Shown in pieces: positions 8,587-17,398 of a DNA stretch of 64,000 nucleotides. Numbering within the stretch: position 1 is the first letter of the stretch; every line of letters starts with the position of its first letter. The stretch spans positions 60,196 through 124,195 of the forward strand of contig NZ_SLWN01000021.1 in the NCBI RefSeq assembly GCF_004342025.1, written 5' to 3'. The stretch is from Kribbella steppae. GTDB lineage: Bacteria > Actinomycetota > Actinomycetes > Propionibacteriales > Kribbellaceae. Position numbers and translations under genes: made by a program. The notes beneath the pieces were generated by a model. It had not been told where the DNA came from. It was given only the letters and a program-made list of their open reading frames with translations, and did no database searches.

Positions 8587-10505
8587 CCCAGATGAATGAG
8601 CTCAAGACCGTGGCTACCGCGACGGCACACTTCGCCATGGCGCGCAACTTCCATGTGGGGGGCAGTCTTTCACCCGTTGAATTCCTCACCGCGCTCTACT
8701 TCAGTGGGGATCACCACCTTGATGTCACGTGGCGCGGCCGAGCTGATCGCGATAAGTACATCCATTCCAAGGGCCACACCGCTGCCGCCCTATGGTTCTC
8801 CCTGTGGCTACACGGCTACCTCGGAGACCTGAGCCTCACCGACCTCTCTCGGTTTGGCAGCTTCGGTCATCGCTTACCGCGAATCCCGCAGCGAGACATC
8901 GCGGCCGGTATCGAGATGACCACTGGGTCGCTCGGACAAGGACTGTCGTTTGGTCTCGGGCTCGCGCTTGCCGACCGCCGGGCGCACCGCCCGAGCCACA
9001 CGTTCGTGCTGCTGGGGGATGCCGAGTGCAACGAGGGCCAGGTCTGGGAAGCGGCCCAGACGGCTGTCCGACTGGGGCTGGCCAACGTGACTGTCGTGAT
9101 CGACGGTAACGGCTTTGGCAGCCACATGACTACCGACCGGGATCTCTTGACGTCGATGTGGGAGGGCTTTGGATGGGCGGCGAAGGAGGTCGACGGCCAC
9201 GACCTGGAGGCGGTCTGTGCCGCCCTAGCGGCGGTCAGGACATCCGCTGGACCCAACGCCCTAGTCCTGCGGACAGAGAAGGGGCATGGACTCCACCCGC
9301 CCTTCGCAGGGACCCCGAACGCCGGCGGAGCGGTCGCACCGCAGTTCCGGCCGACATTCTCGCTCACCGACGAAGTCGCGTCGGCCCTGACTGTCGTGGG
9401 GCGGCGTTTTCCAAGTGCTCGATCAGCTCGAATGAGCGTTCCCCACCTAACGCCAACTCCTAGTCGTCGGTCGCCGACCTTGGTGTGGGATCCGGCCTTG
9501 CACCGCCGGGGCGACGTTGTCAATACCAAGTCATTCGCGCAGGAGTTGGTTCGACTCGTGAAGCCCGACAGTGACCTCCTCGTCGCCTCGCCAGATGCAA
9601 TACGGAACTCTGGCTTGCTCCCGCTCCTTGAGCGGGACGGCACCTGGACATGGGACAACCCTTCGAGCGTGGTGCTCGAGCATGCGATCGCTGAACAGGA
9701 CCTCGCCTCGCTCGCGGCGGGTGCGACCTCGATCGGGTTGCGGGCGGTTGTCTTCCTCATGGAGGGATTCGTCTGGCGGATGCTCGACTCATTGCGCCAA
9801 TCGATCTGCTTCCCCGCCCTGCCGGTGATCGTCGTAGGGACGTCGGCCGGCGTGGGTGAGGATCTCGGCCCCATGGCGCAGTCCGATAGTTGCTTCGCCG
9901 CCTTGTCGTCGATGCATGGATGGACCATCTTCGAGGCGTATGACATCAACGAGGCCAAGGTTCTGTTCAACGAGGCCTTGGCCGCGACAGGTCCCACGTA
10001 CCTTCGCCTGCCCACCGAGCCGATGCCGGTGCACGCGGACTTGGATGACGTTCTAGCGCGCGACACCGCCATCGGGGCGTGGGTGATGGTCGACCACGAC
10101 AAACCTGACCTGGTCCTCCTCACAGCTGGCTCAATGGTCCCAACGGCACTGATAGCGGCGAGCGAATTAAAAGATCGCGACGGGCTGTCCGCCCGAGTCC
10201 TCAACGTGTTCTCAGTCACGCGCCTCGCGGCCGCGTCGCAATCCACAATCTCCACCCTATTGCCCCCCGGGGTTCCCGCCATGAGCCTTCACAACGCTCC
10301 GCCGCACATCCTCGGCTCATTCGTCCCGAGGGGGTCGCCGACGTTTGGCCTCTCAGGGTATGGGTACTGCGGCGGACCGCCCTCCCGACTGTACGAGGCA
10401 TCTGGGTTGGGCGTCCTGGATGTCCTGAGCGCTGCCCGAGAGATCACAGACGATCGAGCCTGCCGGGCACGCCCGGCCGCCACGGGGAGCAGTACCGATG
10501 GCTGA
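8583..10505 (+). CDS. Atypical transketolase-like ThDP enzyme
   Basis: A 640-residue protein with both transketolase halves fused. The ThDP/metal motif is G145-D146 (LLGDAECNEGQ) with N176 (IDGNG), and the activating glutamate is about E371 (AIAEQ). GH in HSKGHTAA and the GSLGQG loop are kept. By eye, several substrate-binding positions of housekeeping transketolase are altered: LPGHP is LPRIP, the GPTHQ histidine is replaced (GPMAQ), and the usual SRQ near the end reads PTE. The enzyme therefore probably handles an unusual donor or acceptor. Transketolase-like enzymes occur in phosphonothrixin synthesis as separate subunits. Here it may extend, cleave or decarboxylate a phosphonate ketone. 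Confidence 0.75.
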   Translation: MTQMNELKTVATATAHFAMARNFHVGGSLSPVEFLTALYFSGDHHLDVTWRGRADRDKYIHSKGHTAAALWFSLWLHGYLGDLSLTDLSRFGSFGHRLPRIPQRDIAAGIEMTTGSLGQGLSFGLGLALADRRAHRPSHTFVLLGDAECNEGQVWEAAQTAVRLGLANVTVVIDGNGFGSHMTTDRDLLTSMWEGFGWAAKEVDGHDLEAVCAALAAVRTSAGPNALVLRTEKGHGLHPPFAGTPNAGGAVAPQFRPTFSLTDEVASALTVVGRRFPSARSARMSVPHLTPTPSRRSPTLVWDPALHRRGDVVNTKSFAQELVRLVKPDSDLLVASPDAIRNSGLLPLLERDGTWTWDNPSSVVLEHAIAEQDLASLAAGATSIGLRAVVFLMEGFVWRMLDSLRQSICFPALPVIVVGTSAGVGEDLGPMAQSDSCFAALSSMHGWTIFEAYDINEAKVLFNEALAATGPTYLRLPTEPMPVHADLDDVLARDTAIGAWVMVDHDKPDLVLLTAGSMVPTALIAASELKDRDGLSARVLNVFSVTRLAAASQSTISTLLPPGVPAMSLHNAPPHILGSFVPRGSPTFGLSGYGYCGGPPSRLYEASGLGVLDVLSAAREITDDRACRARPAATGSSTDG

Positions 10506-11457
10506 GTATCGACCCTTCAACCTTGAGGACCGCACCCGGGAGGTCTTCGACGCTCATCATCGCGCGCAAGCTGCCAACGAGAGGATCTTCAGGCGGCTGG
10601 TCTCGCTGGTGTCCGAGGAGTATTTCGGTGTCGACGCCGGATACTTCGAGGGGCGATCGGTCGCCGACGTTGGATGCGGTTCGAACGCGAACGCCAGTGT
10701 GGCGTTCCTGCAGCTGGGTGCTGCGCACGTCCACTCGGTCGACCTCGGCGTGGAGTGGATGGACTGCGCCACGGAGCGGCTGGCGCCGTTCGGATCTCGA
10801 TCCACCCTAGGCACGGAGGACGTCCACCGGCTCACCATGGCTACCGGTTCCTTTGACTTCGTGCACTGTGCTGGCGTCCTTCATCACGTGCGAGATCCGA
10901 CGACAGGATTCGGCGAGTTGGCTCGGGTCACCCGACCAGGCGGCTACACCTACATCAGCGTCATGGGTACCTGCGATGGCGTCATCTATCGGGTCATTAA
11001 CGGCCTTCGCGATCGGTATGAGGCCGATCCGTCGTTCCGGACGGCGGTGGACGGGCTCACCATTGATCATCTGCGCACGGCGATCAGTTGGCTTCTCGAT
11101 TCGAAGGAACGCCACGAGCCTTCCACTCAAGCGGAACGGGACGTCCTCCTCAGTCTCGTCGACGAAGATCTCGTACTCACTATTAAGGACAGGCTCCAGG
11201 CACCCACCTACCACGGGTTCGCGATCGTCGAATCCCTCGCCCGTTCGTGGTTCACGGCAGTTGGATATCAGGACGTGCGCCGTCTCACCAGATATGTCTA
11301 CGGCCTGGAGAACGTGCGCCGATTCCTTGCCCCGCTGTACCTCGAGTACACGCATCCGTTGGCCCGACTGCTCTTCGGTGACGGCTACGTTCAGCTCATC
11401 GGGCGCCAGCCAACTGGCGATCAGACCACACCGTGCACGTCTGCGGAGCAGACATGA
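10498..11457 (+). CDS. Class I SAM-dependent methyltransferase
   Basis: A 319-residue protein with a Rossmann-type methyltransferase core. Motif I is VADVGCGSNAN at about residues 55-65, the motif II acid is in HSVDLG, and the downstream FVHCAGVLHHVRDP and VTRPGGYTYISV segments match Methyltransf_11 proteins. The ATG overlaps the transketolase stop by 8 bases and is preceded by GGGGAG. The C-terminal half (residues about 160-319) is longer than the minimal fold and may confer specificity. It could methylate O, N or the phosphonate oxygen; a phosphonate O-methyltransferase is known from dehydrophos synthesis. The substrate is unknown. Confidence 0.75.
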   Translation: MAEYRPFNLEDRTREVFDAHHRAQAANERIFRRLVSLVSEEYFGVDAGYFEGRSVADVGCGSNANASVAFLQLGAAHVHSVDLGVEWMDCATERLAPFGSRSTLGTEDVHRLTMATGSFDFVHCAGVLHHVRDPTTGFGELARVTRPGGYTYISVMGTCDGVIYRVINGLRDRYEADPSFRTAVDGLTIDHLRTAISWLLDSKERHEPSTQAERDVLLSLVDEDLVLTIKDRLQAPTYHGFAIVESLARSWFTAVGYQDVRRLTRYVYGLENVRRFLAPLYLEYTHPLARLLFGDGYVQLIGRQPTGDQTTPCTSAEQT

Positions 11458-11559
11458 GCCGCAGAACACGCCCGCCGTGTACGTCTCGGGATCGCCCAAA
11501 GCGCCGGTATGCACCGGCAAAGCTACGGGGCGAGTTTCGTGAAGGAGGTGAGGCGCGAA

Positions 11560-13845
11560 GTGATTGATCGAGACGGGCGGTCGGCGTCGGAGCCTGTGGA
11601 GGCTCGCGGGAGGCCGTTGAGCCCGATGCCCCGTTTCAGGTGGTGTCGAACCGAAGCCGATTACGCCCGTGCGTGCGCGGCACGAGCCCCAGCGTCGGTG
11701 GAGCCCCTGCCAGTGCTACTGCGCCCCGGTGCTGGACCGCCACTCGGGAAGCGCGACCACCTCTCATCGACCCGGTCAGGCCCGTTTGACGCCGAGCCTC
11801 ATCCGACCCGCTGCGCACTGGTTGTCGCCGTCGATGGTCCGAGCACGCTCGCGGCACGGATGCTCGCCACACAGCTAGATATCCCCCTTACCGTGGTCGC
11901 CCATGGCGATTCTGGCGTCAAGGCGACCCGTCAGGCTGTTCTAGATGCCGAAGGCCCTGTCCTAGTGGTTCTTCTGCGGCAAGACGCTGGCGACTCACTG
12001 CTCTTGGGCCTGCTCACGGACCTCGAGCAGGCACTGGCTGGTTCATTACCTTGGGACAAGGTGCCCCAGTTCACACTCCTCACCGCCCGGGATCTTCCCG
12101 CGCTCAGTTGGGTAGCGGCCAAGGCTTGCCTGTCCTTGGAACCCGCGGAACGCAAGCGACTCGTGCATCTGTTGCCGGACAAGCACCACTGTGCGAGTAG
12201 GGAGCTCGAGCTCAGCGTGTCGACTGGGCCGGTCGTTGCGCAGCGCACAGTCGACGGCGTGGCCGTCCCCAGCACTCTCCTGCAGTACGCACAAGCCGTC
12301 GCGGTGCAGACGCACGGGTCGGACGCGTGCGCCCGAGGCGGCGATGGAGCAGTTCTGTGCGGGCTCCACGGACACGGCGCCGCCAGTCGCCTCGACAGGC
12401 CAGGGGCACTCGCATGCGGGCAAGGCCTGCCCTGCCCTCGTGGGCCCCGGCCCACGCCGCTGTCCCAGAGCCAGGCCGACTTGTTGATGGTCACGTCATG
12501 CAACGGGCTGCGGCTCCTTGACAGCAACACTCAACCGGACTTCAACCTCGGACTTGCCTTCCTGGAGGGCAGTGGTCGGGCATACGTGGCTAGCGTCACT
12601 TCAGGAATGGGCACCGATGCGACGACGGCCGCCTTCCTCGCGGCACTCGCAAGCGGGCGAACACTGGCCGAGGCCACGATGATCCTCAACGCGTTCATTA
12701 CATGCGCCGGCGTCGACCAACCGACGTACATTGCCGTAGGCCACCCCGATCATTGCGTGTCTGCCCCGCACACTAGCGACGGGGATCTACCTTGCTGGCT
12801 AAGCCCGGGCGTCGAGGAGACGGGCCGAGACATCACCATTTTCGGCAACGACCGCCACTTTGTGGAGTTTCGGATCGACAACCCTGCAATGCTCGACATG
12901 CTTGAGAACGGCCGCCTCGGCCTTGCCGTCGACCCCGCGGTGCCTGCGCCGAATCCCTCGCGGTTCTGGTTCGCCAGAGCCGAGGGTTCCCAGAATGACG
13001 GCCGACGAAGCGCCAGGGGCTTTGCCTACTCCTTCCCGCATCCGCTCGGCGAACTGACCCTGCATGGACGCGATGTCGACGAAGCGGTTTATGCACTCGA
13101 CGGAGCACTGACCAGATCAACTCGGTGGCGCGATCTATGGGCCCAATGCCAGGAGGGCGCCAGCGCTGTCCCCGACCTGATCGGCGCTGTTGACGACATC
13201 GTCGCCGAGTCTCGCGCCGAGGCTCTGCGTATGCTGCCGAGCCTGCGTTACGACATAGACGCCTGGCCCATAATCGACACGCTAGTCAGCCGCATTCACG
13301 ACGCCGGATCCACCATTCGGCGAGCACTCATGGACGATCTGCTGCCACAGCTGGCTGGCAGTTTCTATCTCACCAACGTCTTGATTGGTGAGTACGCTTA
13401 CGCTGGCGCGACCGGCTGCGCTTGCCTGTACTGCGGACGACTCGCCTCCCGGAAGCGTTTCACCCATCCACTGCGCCACGAGGTCCGCTTCGTCGAAATC
13501 TGCCCCAGGTGTGGAATCGTCACAGACCGCCCGCATGATCCAGCCTTAGCGATCAGCATCGAAGCCCCTGAGCTTGTGGCTCGCGGAGACACGATCGACG
13601 CAGAGGTCTGCACGGCTGGGGGTCATGTTGGCGACGGGCTGGTCGGCGTCCGGCTGTCGACGCACGGGCTTACGGACCTGCCGCCCACTCCCGAACTGGC
13701 GGTACTGGCCGACACAACAACCACCACAACCGCCTTCAGTATTCCAGTGTCACAAGCGCTCCCGCCGCACGAGTACTCGCTGAAGGCGCTAGCGGCCGAC
13801 GATACTGGACTGGCATTCGCACATAAGTTGATTTGGGTTAGATGA
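11560..13845 (+). CDS. Caspase-fold (C25/CHAT-like) protease homologue
   Basis: About 761 residues. A Shine-Dalgarno AAGGAGG at 11542-11548 favours GTG 11560; an upstream ATG at 11509 would add 17 residues. The centre resembles gingipain/CHAT cysteine proteases: a hydrophobic strand ending in HGHG (H270, H272), another strand ending in TSCNG (C314), then the GLAFLEGSGRAYVASV and LASGRTLAEA segments typical of C25 peptidases. The C-terminal third has a zinc ribbon (C621-x2-C624, C648-x2-C651) and an Ig-like beta domain. It overlaps the NRPS start (ATGA). Such a protein is unexpected in a phosphonate operon; it might process a peptide carrier or be a pseudoprotease. Function unproven. Confidence 0.6.
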   Translation: MIDRDGRSASEPVEARGRPLSPMPRFRWCRTEADYARACAARAPASVEPLPVLLRPGAGPPLGKRDHLSSTRSGPFDAEPHPTRCALVVAVDGPSTLAARMLATQLDIPLTVVAHGDSGVKATRQAVLDAEGPVLVVLLRQDAGDSLLLGLLTDLEQALAGSLPWDKVPQFTLLTARDLPALSWVAAKACLSLEPAERKRLVHLLPDKHHCASRELELSVSTGPVVAQRTVDGVAVPSTLLQYAQAVAVQTHGSDACARGGDGAVLCGLHGHGAASRLDRPGALACGQGLPCPRGPRPTPLSQSQADLLMVTSCNGLRLLDSNTQPDFNLGLAFLEGSGRAYVASVTSGMGTDATTAAFLAALASGRTLAEATMILNAFITCAGVDQPTYIAVGHPDHCVSAPHTSDGDLPCWLSPGVEETGRDITIFGNDRHFVEFRIDNPAMLDMLENGRLGLAVDPAVPAPNPSRFWFARAEGSQNDGRRSARGFAYSFPHPLGELTLHGRDVDEAVYALDGALTRSTRWRDLWAQCQEGASAVPDLIGAVDDIVAESRAEALRMLPSLRYDIDAWPIIDTLVSRIHDAGSTIRRALMDDLLPQLAGSFYLTNVLIGEYAYAGATGCACLYCGRLASRKRFTHPLRHEVRFVEICPRCGIVTDRPHDPALAISIEAPELVARGDTIDAEVCTAGGHVGDGLVGVRLSTHGLTDLPPTPELAVLADTTTTTTAFSIPVSQALPPHEYSLKALAADDTGLAFAHKLIWVR

Positions 13846-16800
13846 GTCAGGAAGACATTCCAGTTATCTATGGGAGCGCCAGCCACCAGCTCTTGTGGAA
13901 CCGGACGGCGCGCACGTACCCGAGCAACAGCAGCATTCCTGCTCAGTTCCAGGCCCGCACGCGCGAGAGACCCAATGCCCTCGCGCTCGTGGACGGTACA
14001 CGCCGGACAACGTACGCCGACCTCGACTCACACAGCGACGAGCTCGCCCAGCGTCTGCGGGATGAGGGAGTGCACAAGGAGGATGTCGTAGCCGTCTGCA
14101 TGCCTCGCTCCGATACGCTCGTGCTCTGCGAGTTGGCTGTGCTCAAGGCCGGCGGCGCCTACCTCGTGCTGGATCCAGCAGATTCCGCAGCGCGGATACG
14201 GCGCCAGATGACATCCGCCGGGGCGACGGTCGTGGTGACCACGCTGCACAGGCCCATATTCCGCGCGCTGAGATCCACCACGGTATTCGTTAAGGACGCG
14301 TGGTCGTCGCCAGCCAGCAGCCCGACCGGTCGAGCTCTTCCACAGCTGGATGCCCGGCAGCTGGCGTACGTCAGCCTGACCTCCGGGTCACAGGGGGAAC
14401 CAAAGGCAGTAATGGTAGAGCACCGCAGCGTCCTGAGGCTGCTCTTCGGCGTCGAATACGTTGAGCTCGGACCCGATCGTGTGCTGCTCCACGCAGCAGC
14501 GCCGCAGTTCGACGCGTCGACGTTCGAAGTGTGGGGGGCACTGGTGCGCGGCGGCACGTGCGTCGTCCACCGCGGTCGGGCGGCAGACTTGCAAAGCCTG
14601 GCCGCCGCGATCATAGGTCAAGCGGTGGACACTTTGTGGTTGACCTCGTCACTCTTCAACGTTGTCATTGACGAACAGCCTCACATGCTTCAAGGCCTCC
14701 GCCAACTGCTCATCGGAGGCGAGGTGGTGTCGCCACGACACGTCTATCTCGCCCAGTCCATGCTGCCGCACACAAGGATCGTCAACGGGTATGGGCCAAC
14801 GGAGACAACGACTTTCGCCTGCTGCCACACGTTGACACAACGGGTGGATCCCTCGAGAAGTGTCCCCATTGGGCGGCCGATTTCAAATACCACGGCTTAT
14901 GTCCTGCGCGCCGACGGAAGCCTGGCGGACGTTGGCGAGCCGGGCGAGCTATTCATCGGTGGTGATGGCGTGGCCAGAGGCTATCGTGGTCACCCCGAAC
15001 TTACGGCACGTAGCTTTGTTTCTGATCCGCGTGCCGAGCGCCGTGACGGAGTTATGTACGCGTCCGGCGACTTGGCGAGGTGGTTGCCGGAAGGTCTACT
15101 AGAGTTCCTTGGTCGGCGCGACTCCCAGGTAAAGATCCGCGGCCACCGCGCCGAACCAGCTGACATCGAGGTAGCCCTCCGACAGGTCGCGGGGGTCCGC
15201 GATGCCGCCGTTCTCGCGGTGCACGATCGACCCATGGGTCCACGACTGGTGGCTTATGTCGTGGTCGAGAAGGGGCGACGTGTCGCGGCGGACGACGTTC
15301 GGTCCGCCGTGAGAGATTGGCTCCCGGATGCCTTGATCCCCGCCACCCTCATCAAGGTCGAGGCACTTCCGCTGACCCTTAGCGGAAAACTTGATCGCTC
15401 TGCGCTGCCCCACCCCGGCCGGGAGCGCCCCTCGGTGTCGGCGGAATTTGAGCAGCCGGGTACCCCTACAGAGCGGCTTGTGATCGCGGAGATGGTGGCG
15501 ACGCTCGGGATCGACAGCATCGGTGTGATGGACGACTTCTTCGAACTCGGCGGTGACTCCTTGATGGCTGCCGCATTGCTGGCGAGACTGTCGCGCGGAG
15601 GCATCGACCTTGACGCGCGTGCGATCTTCGACCATCCAACGGCACGAGGACTTGCGGCCTTGGCGGCTGGCGGTGAACCATCGCGTCGGAACGCTCCCGT
15701 GCCGAGGCGCAGCGGCGGAGGTCTTGAATCGCATCGTTTGTCCCCCGCTCAGCAGTCCATCCTAGGTGCCATCGTGGCCCACCCAGAATCTGCGACGGCA
15801 TTCACGATTAGCACGGAAGTCGAGCTGAGAGAGGCGATTGATCCCGGCGTACTAGACCAGGCATTCAGAGTTGTCCAGAACCGACAGGAGGCTCTGCGGA
15901 CGGTTATGGAACGTGGCCGCTCTGGCTGGCGCGCCCGTGTATTGCCGTCGCTCAGCAGACCGGTCCCCATCGACGTGGTCAATCTCCCCGACATCTGGCC
16001 CGCATCTGCCCCCTCGGCAGCACCTGCCGCATCGACGGACAACGGAGTCCACATTCCGGATCCGTTGCCCATCGGACTAGACGAGAGACCCCTATTCCGC
16101 GCATCGCTGTTCAATCGCCCTGACCAACGCCCCGTTCTGCGGATCGACGCGCACCACGTAGTGTTCGACGGCTGGTCCGTTGGCCTCTTGCTTAGCGAGC
16201 TTGCCAGGGCCGAGTCGGCGATAACGCGACCCATGACGACCCCCGACGGCCCTCCACCGTTCCGGTACCGTGACTACGTCCGCTGGCGACAGGCTTGGCC
16301 GACACAGACGATCGTCGACGAGGAGCTCACTTTCTGGCAGCAACACCTCGCCGGCTTTAGGCAAGTCCGGTTTGGTCCAGATCTGGTGTACGACCCTCGT
16401 TCGCCACGCGACGGGGCGATGGTCGTCGCCATGTCACCGCCGGGCACGGCGGCGGCCCTGCGTCACCTCGCCGCCCGCTCAGGCACCACGCTGTTCGTTG
16501 TCATGGCTGCGGCGTATCTAGCCGTCCTCCGGGCATACTCCGGCCGCGAGGATCTACTCATCTCCGCGCCGGTGAGTGGACGCACGCGGCCAGAATTCGA
16601 TGACGTGATCGGCTGCTTCTACAACAGCGTTTTCCTGCGCACAAATCTGTCTGGGGAGCCTTCGTTCATCCAACTGCTCGGGCGGGTGCGAGAGTCGACT
16701 CTTGCGGCCTTGGCGCACCAGCACACCCACATCAGCCAAGTCGCAGCCGCCATTGGCATTGACGGTGCCGACCGTTTCAAGTTCGCCCTGCAGGACCGCG

Positions 16801-17069
16801 GGTCGCTGCAGTTGACCCGGGCAATGTCCCCGTGGATTGACGCTGACTCCATCCGCGTGCACTCAGGTGCCGCCACTACGAGAGACTTACACCTGCAAGC
16901 GTGGGACCTAGGCGGCCGTTTACGACTGGTGATGCGGTACTCGCAGGAGCGTTTCGAGCCTCCTACGGCGGCACGCATTCTGGGACATTACGTCGACTTC
17001 CTGCGGCTAGCGGCGGGCTCCCCCGGAAGTCGGCTAGAAGCCCTGACCACGGGGATGGCTCTCGCATGA
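13842..17069 (+). CDS. Nonribosomal peptide synthetase, A-T-C
   Basis: A 1075-residue module ordered adenylation, carrier, condensation. Adenylation motifs: LTSGSQGEPK (A3), FDASTFEVW (A4), NGYGPTETTT (A5), YASGDL (A7), GRRDSQVKIRGHR (A8) and LSGKLDR (A10). My hand-aligned specificity code is D-A-F-W-L-G-G-T-F-K, one residue from a well-known valine code. The carrier serine is S573 (LGGDSL). The condensation domain has H771-H772-VVF-D776-G777. There is no thioesterase. A terminal C domain after A-T suggests that the loaded aminoacyl group is passed to a free acceptor, possibly an aminophosphonate, releasing an amide. The acceptor is inferred. Confidence 0.88.
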   Translation: MSQEDIPVIYGSASHQLLWNRTARTYPSNSSIPAQFQARTRERPNALALVDGTRRTTYADLDSHSDELAQRLRDEGVHKEDVVAVCMPRSDTLVLCELAVLKAGGAYLVLDPADSAARIRRQMTSAGATVVVTTLHRPIFRALRSTTVFVKDAWSSPASSPTGRALPQLDARQLAYVSLTSGSQGEPKAVMVEHRSVLRLLFGVEYVELGPDRVLLHAAAPQFDASTFEVWGALVRGGTCVVHRGRAADLQSLAAAIIGQAVDTLWLTSSLFNVVIDEQPHMLQGLRQLLIGGEVVSPRHVYLAQSMLPHTRIVNGYGPTETTTFACCHTLTQRVDPSRSVPIGRPISNTTAYVLRADGSLADVGEPGELFIGGDGVARGYRGHPELTARSFVSDPRAERRDGVMYASGDLARWLPEGLLEFLGRRDSQVKIRGHRAEPADIEVALRQVAGVRDAAVLAVHDRPMGPRLVAYVVVEKGRRVAADDVRSAVRDWLPDALIPATLIKVEALPLTLSGKLDRSALPHPGRERPSVSAEFEQPGTPTERLVIAEMVATLGIDSIGVMDDFFELGGDSLMAAALLARLSRGGIDLDARAIFDHPTARGLAALAAGGEPSRRNAPVPRRSGGGLESHRLSPAQQSILGAIVAHPESATAFTISTEVELREAIDPGVLDQAFRVVQNRQEALRTVMERGRSGWRARVLPSLSRPVPIDVVNLPDIWPASAPSAAPAASTDNGVHIPDPLPIGLDERPLFRASLFNRPDQRPVLRIDAHHVVFDGWSVGLLLSELARAESAITRPMTTPDGPPPFRYRDYVRWRQAWPTQTIVDEELTFWQQHLAGFRQVRFGPDLVYDPRSPRDGAMVVAMSPPGTAAALRHLAARSGTTLFVVMAAAYLAVLRAYSGREDLLISAPVSGRTRPEFDDVIGCFYNSVFLRTNLSGEPSFIQLLGRVRESTLAALAHQHTHISQVAAAIGIDGADRFKFALQDRGSLQLTRAMSPWIDADSIRVHSGAATTRDLHLQAWDLGGRLRLVMRYSQERFEPPTAARILGHYVDFLRLAAGSPGSRLEALTTGMALA

Positions 17070-17135
17070 GCATTACCGCCGCATCCCTTCACTGACCGGC
17101 CCGTGCCGGAGTACTCTCAAAGTTGGAGGTGTTCC

Positions 17136-17333
17136 ATGACACACTCGTCCGAATCGATCGAGCAGATCGTGAAGCAGGTTCCTGAAGAGCTACAGGACGT
17201 CGTCGCGCGCAAACTCGCCGTCGTGCAGCAGATCCGTGACCTGAAAGCCGAGAACCGAACTCTTAGGGATGAGATCCTGCGGAGTGGCAAGATCAACTCG
17301 ACGGCGCTGGCTGTCTCAGTTGAATGCTGGTAG
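17136..17333 (+). CDS. 65-residue coiled-coil peptide, function unknown
   Basis: A short gene with a good Shine-Dalgarno (GGAGGT at 17125-17130) placed 5 bases before the ATG. Residues about 8-52 are strongly helical and heptad-like (VPEELQDVVARKLAVVQQ, then LKAENRTLRDEILRSG). The last 15 residues change character and end SALAVSVECW-like, with terminal Cys-Trp (exact last residues TALAVSVECW). A helical leader plus short distinct tail is the general look of ribosomal-peptide precursors and peptide scaffolds. It lies between the NRPS and P450 genes and downstream of a caspase-like protein. No homologue is known to me; it may also be a small regulator or partner subunit. Confidence 0.6.
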   Translation: MTHSSESIEQIVKQVPEELQDVVARKLAVVQQIRDLKAENRTLRDEILRSGKINSTALAVSVECW

Positions 17334-17398
17334 GCGGCAACCGTCGCCTAGCACGAAGGACCAAACGAGGACCTCCGGGAGGGCTTGCGTCGCAGCCG

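Noticed and set aside
8867..10282. A 471-residue minus-strand frame opposite the transketolase gene
   Set aside because: No recognisable protein features, and the plus strand has clear transketolase motifs and start/stop coupling.
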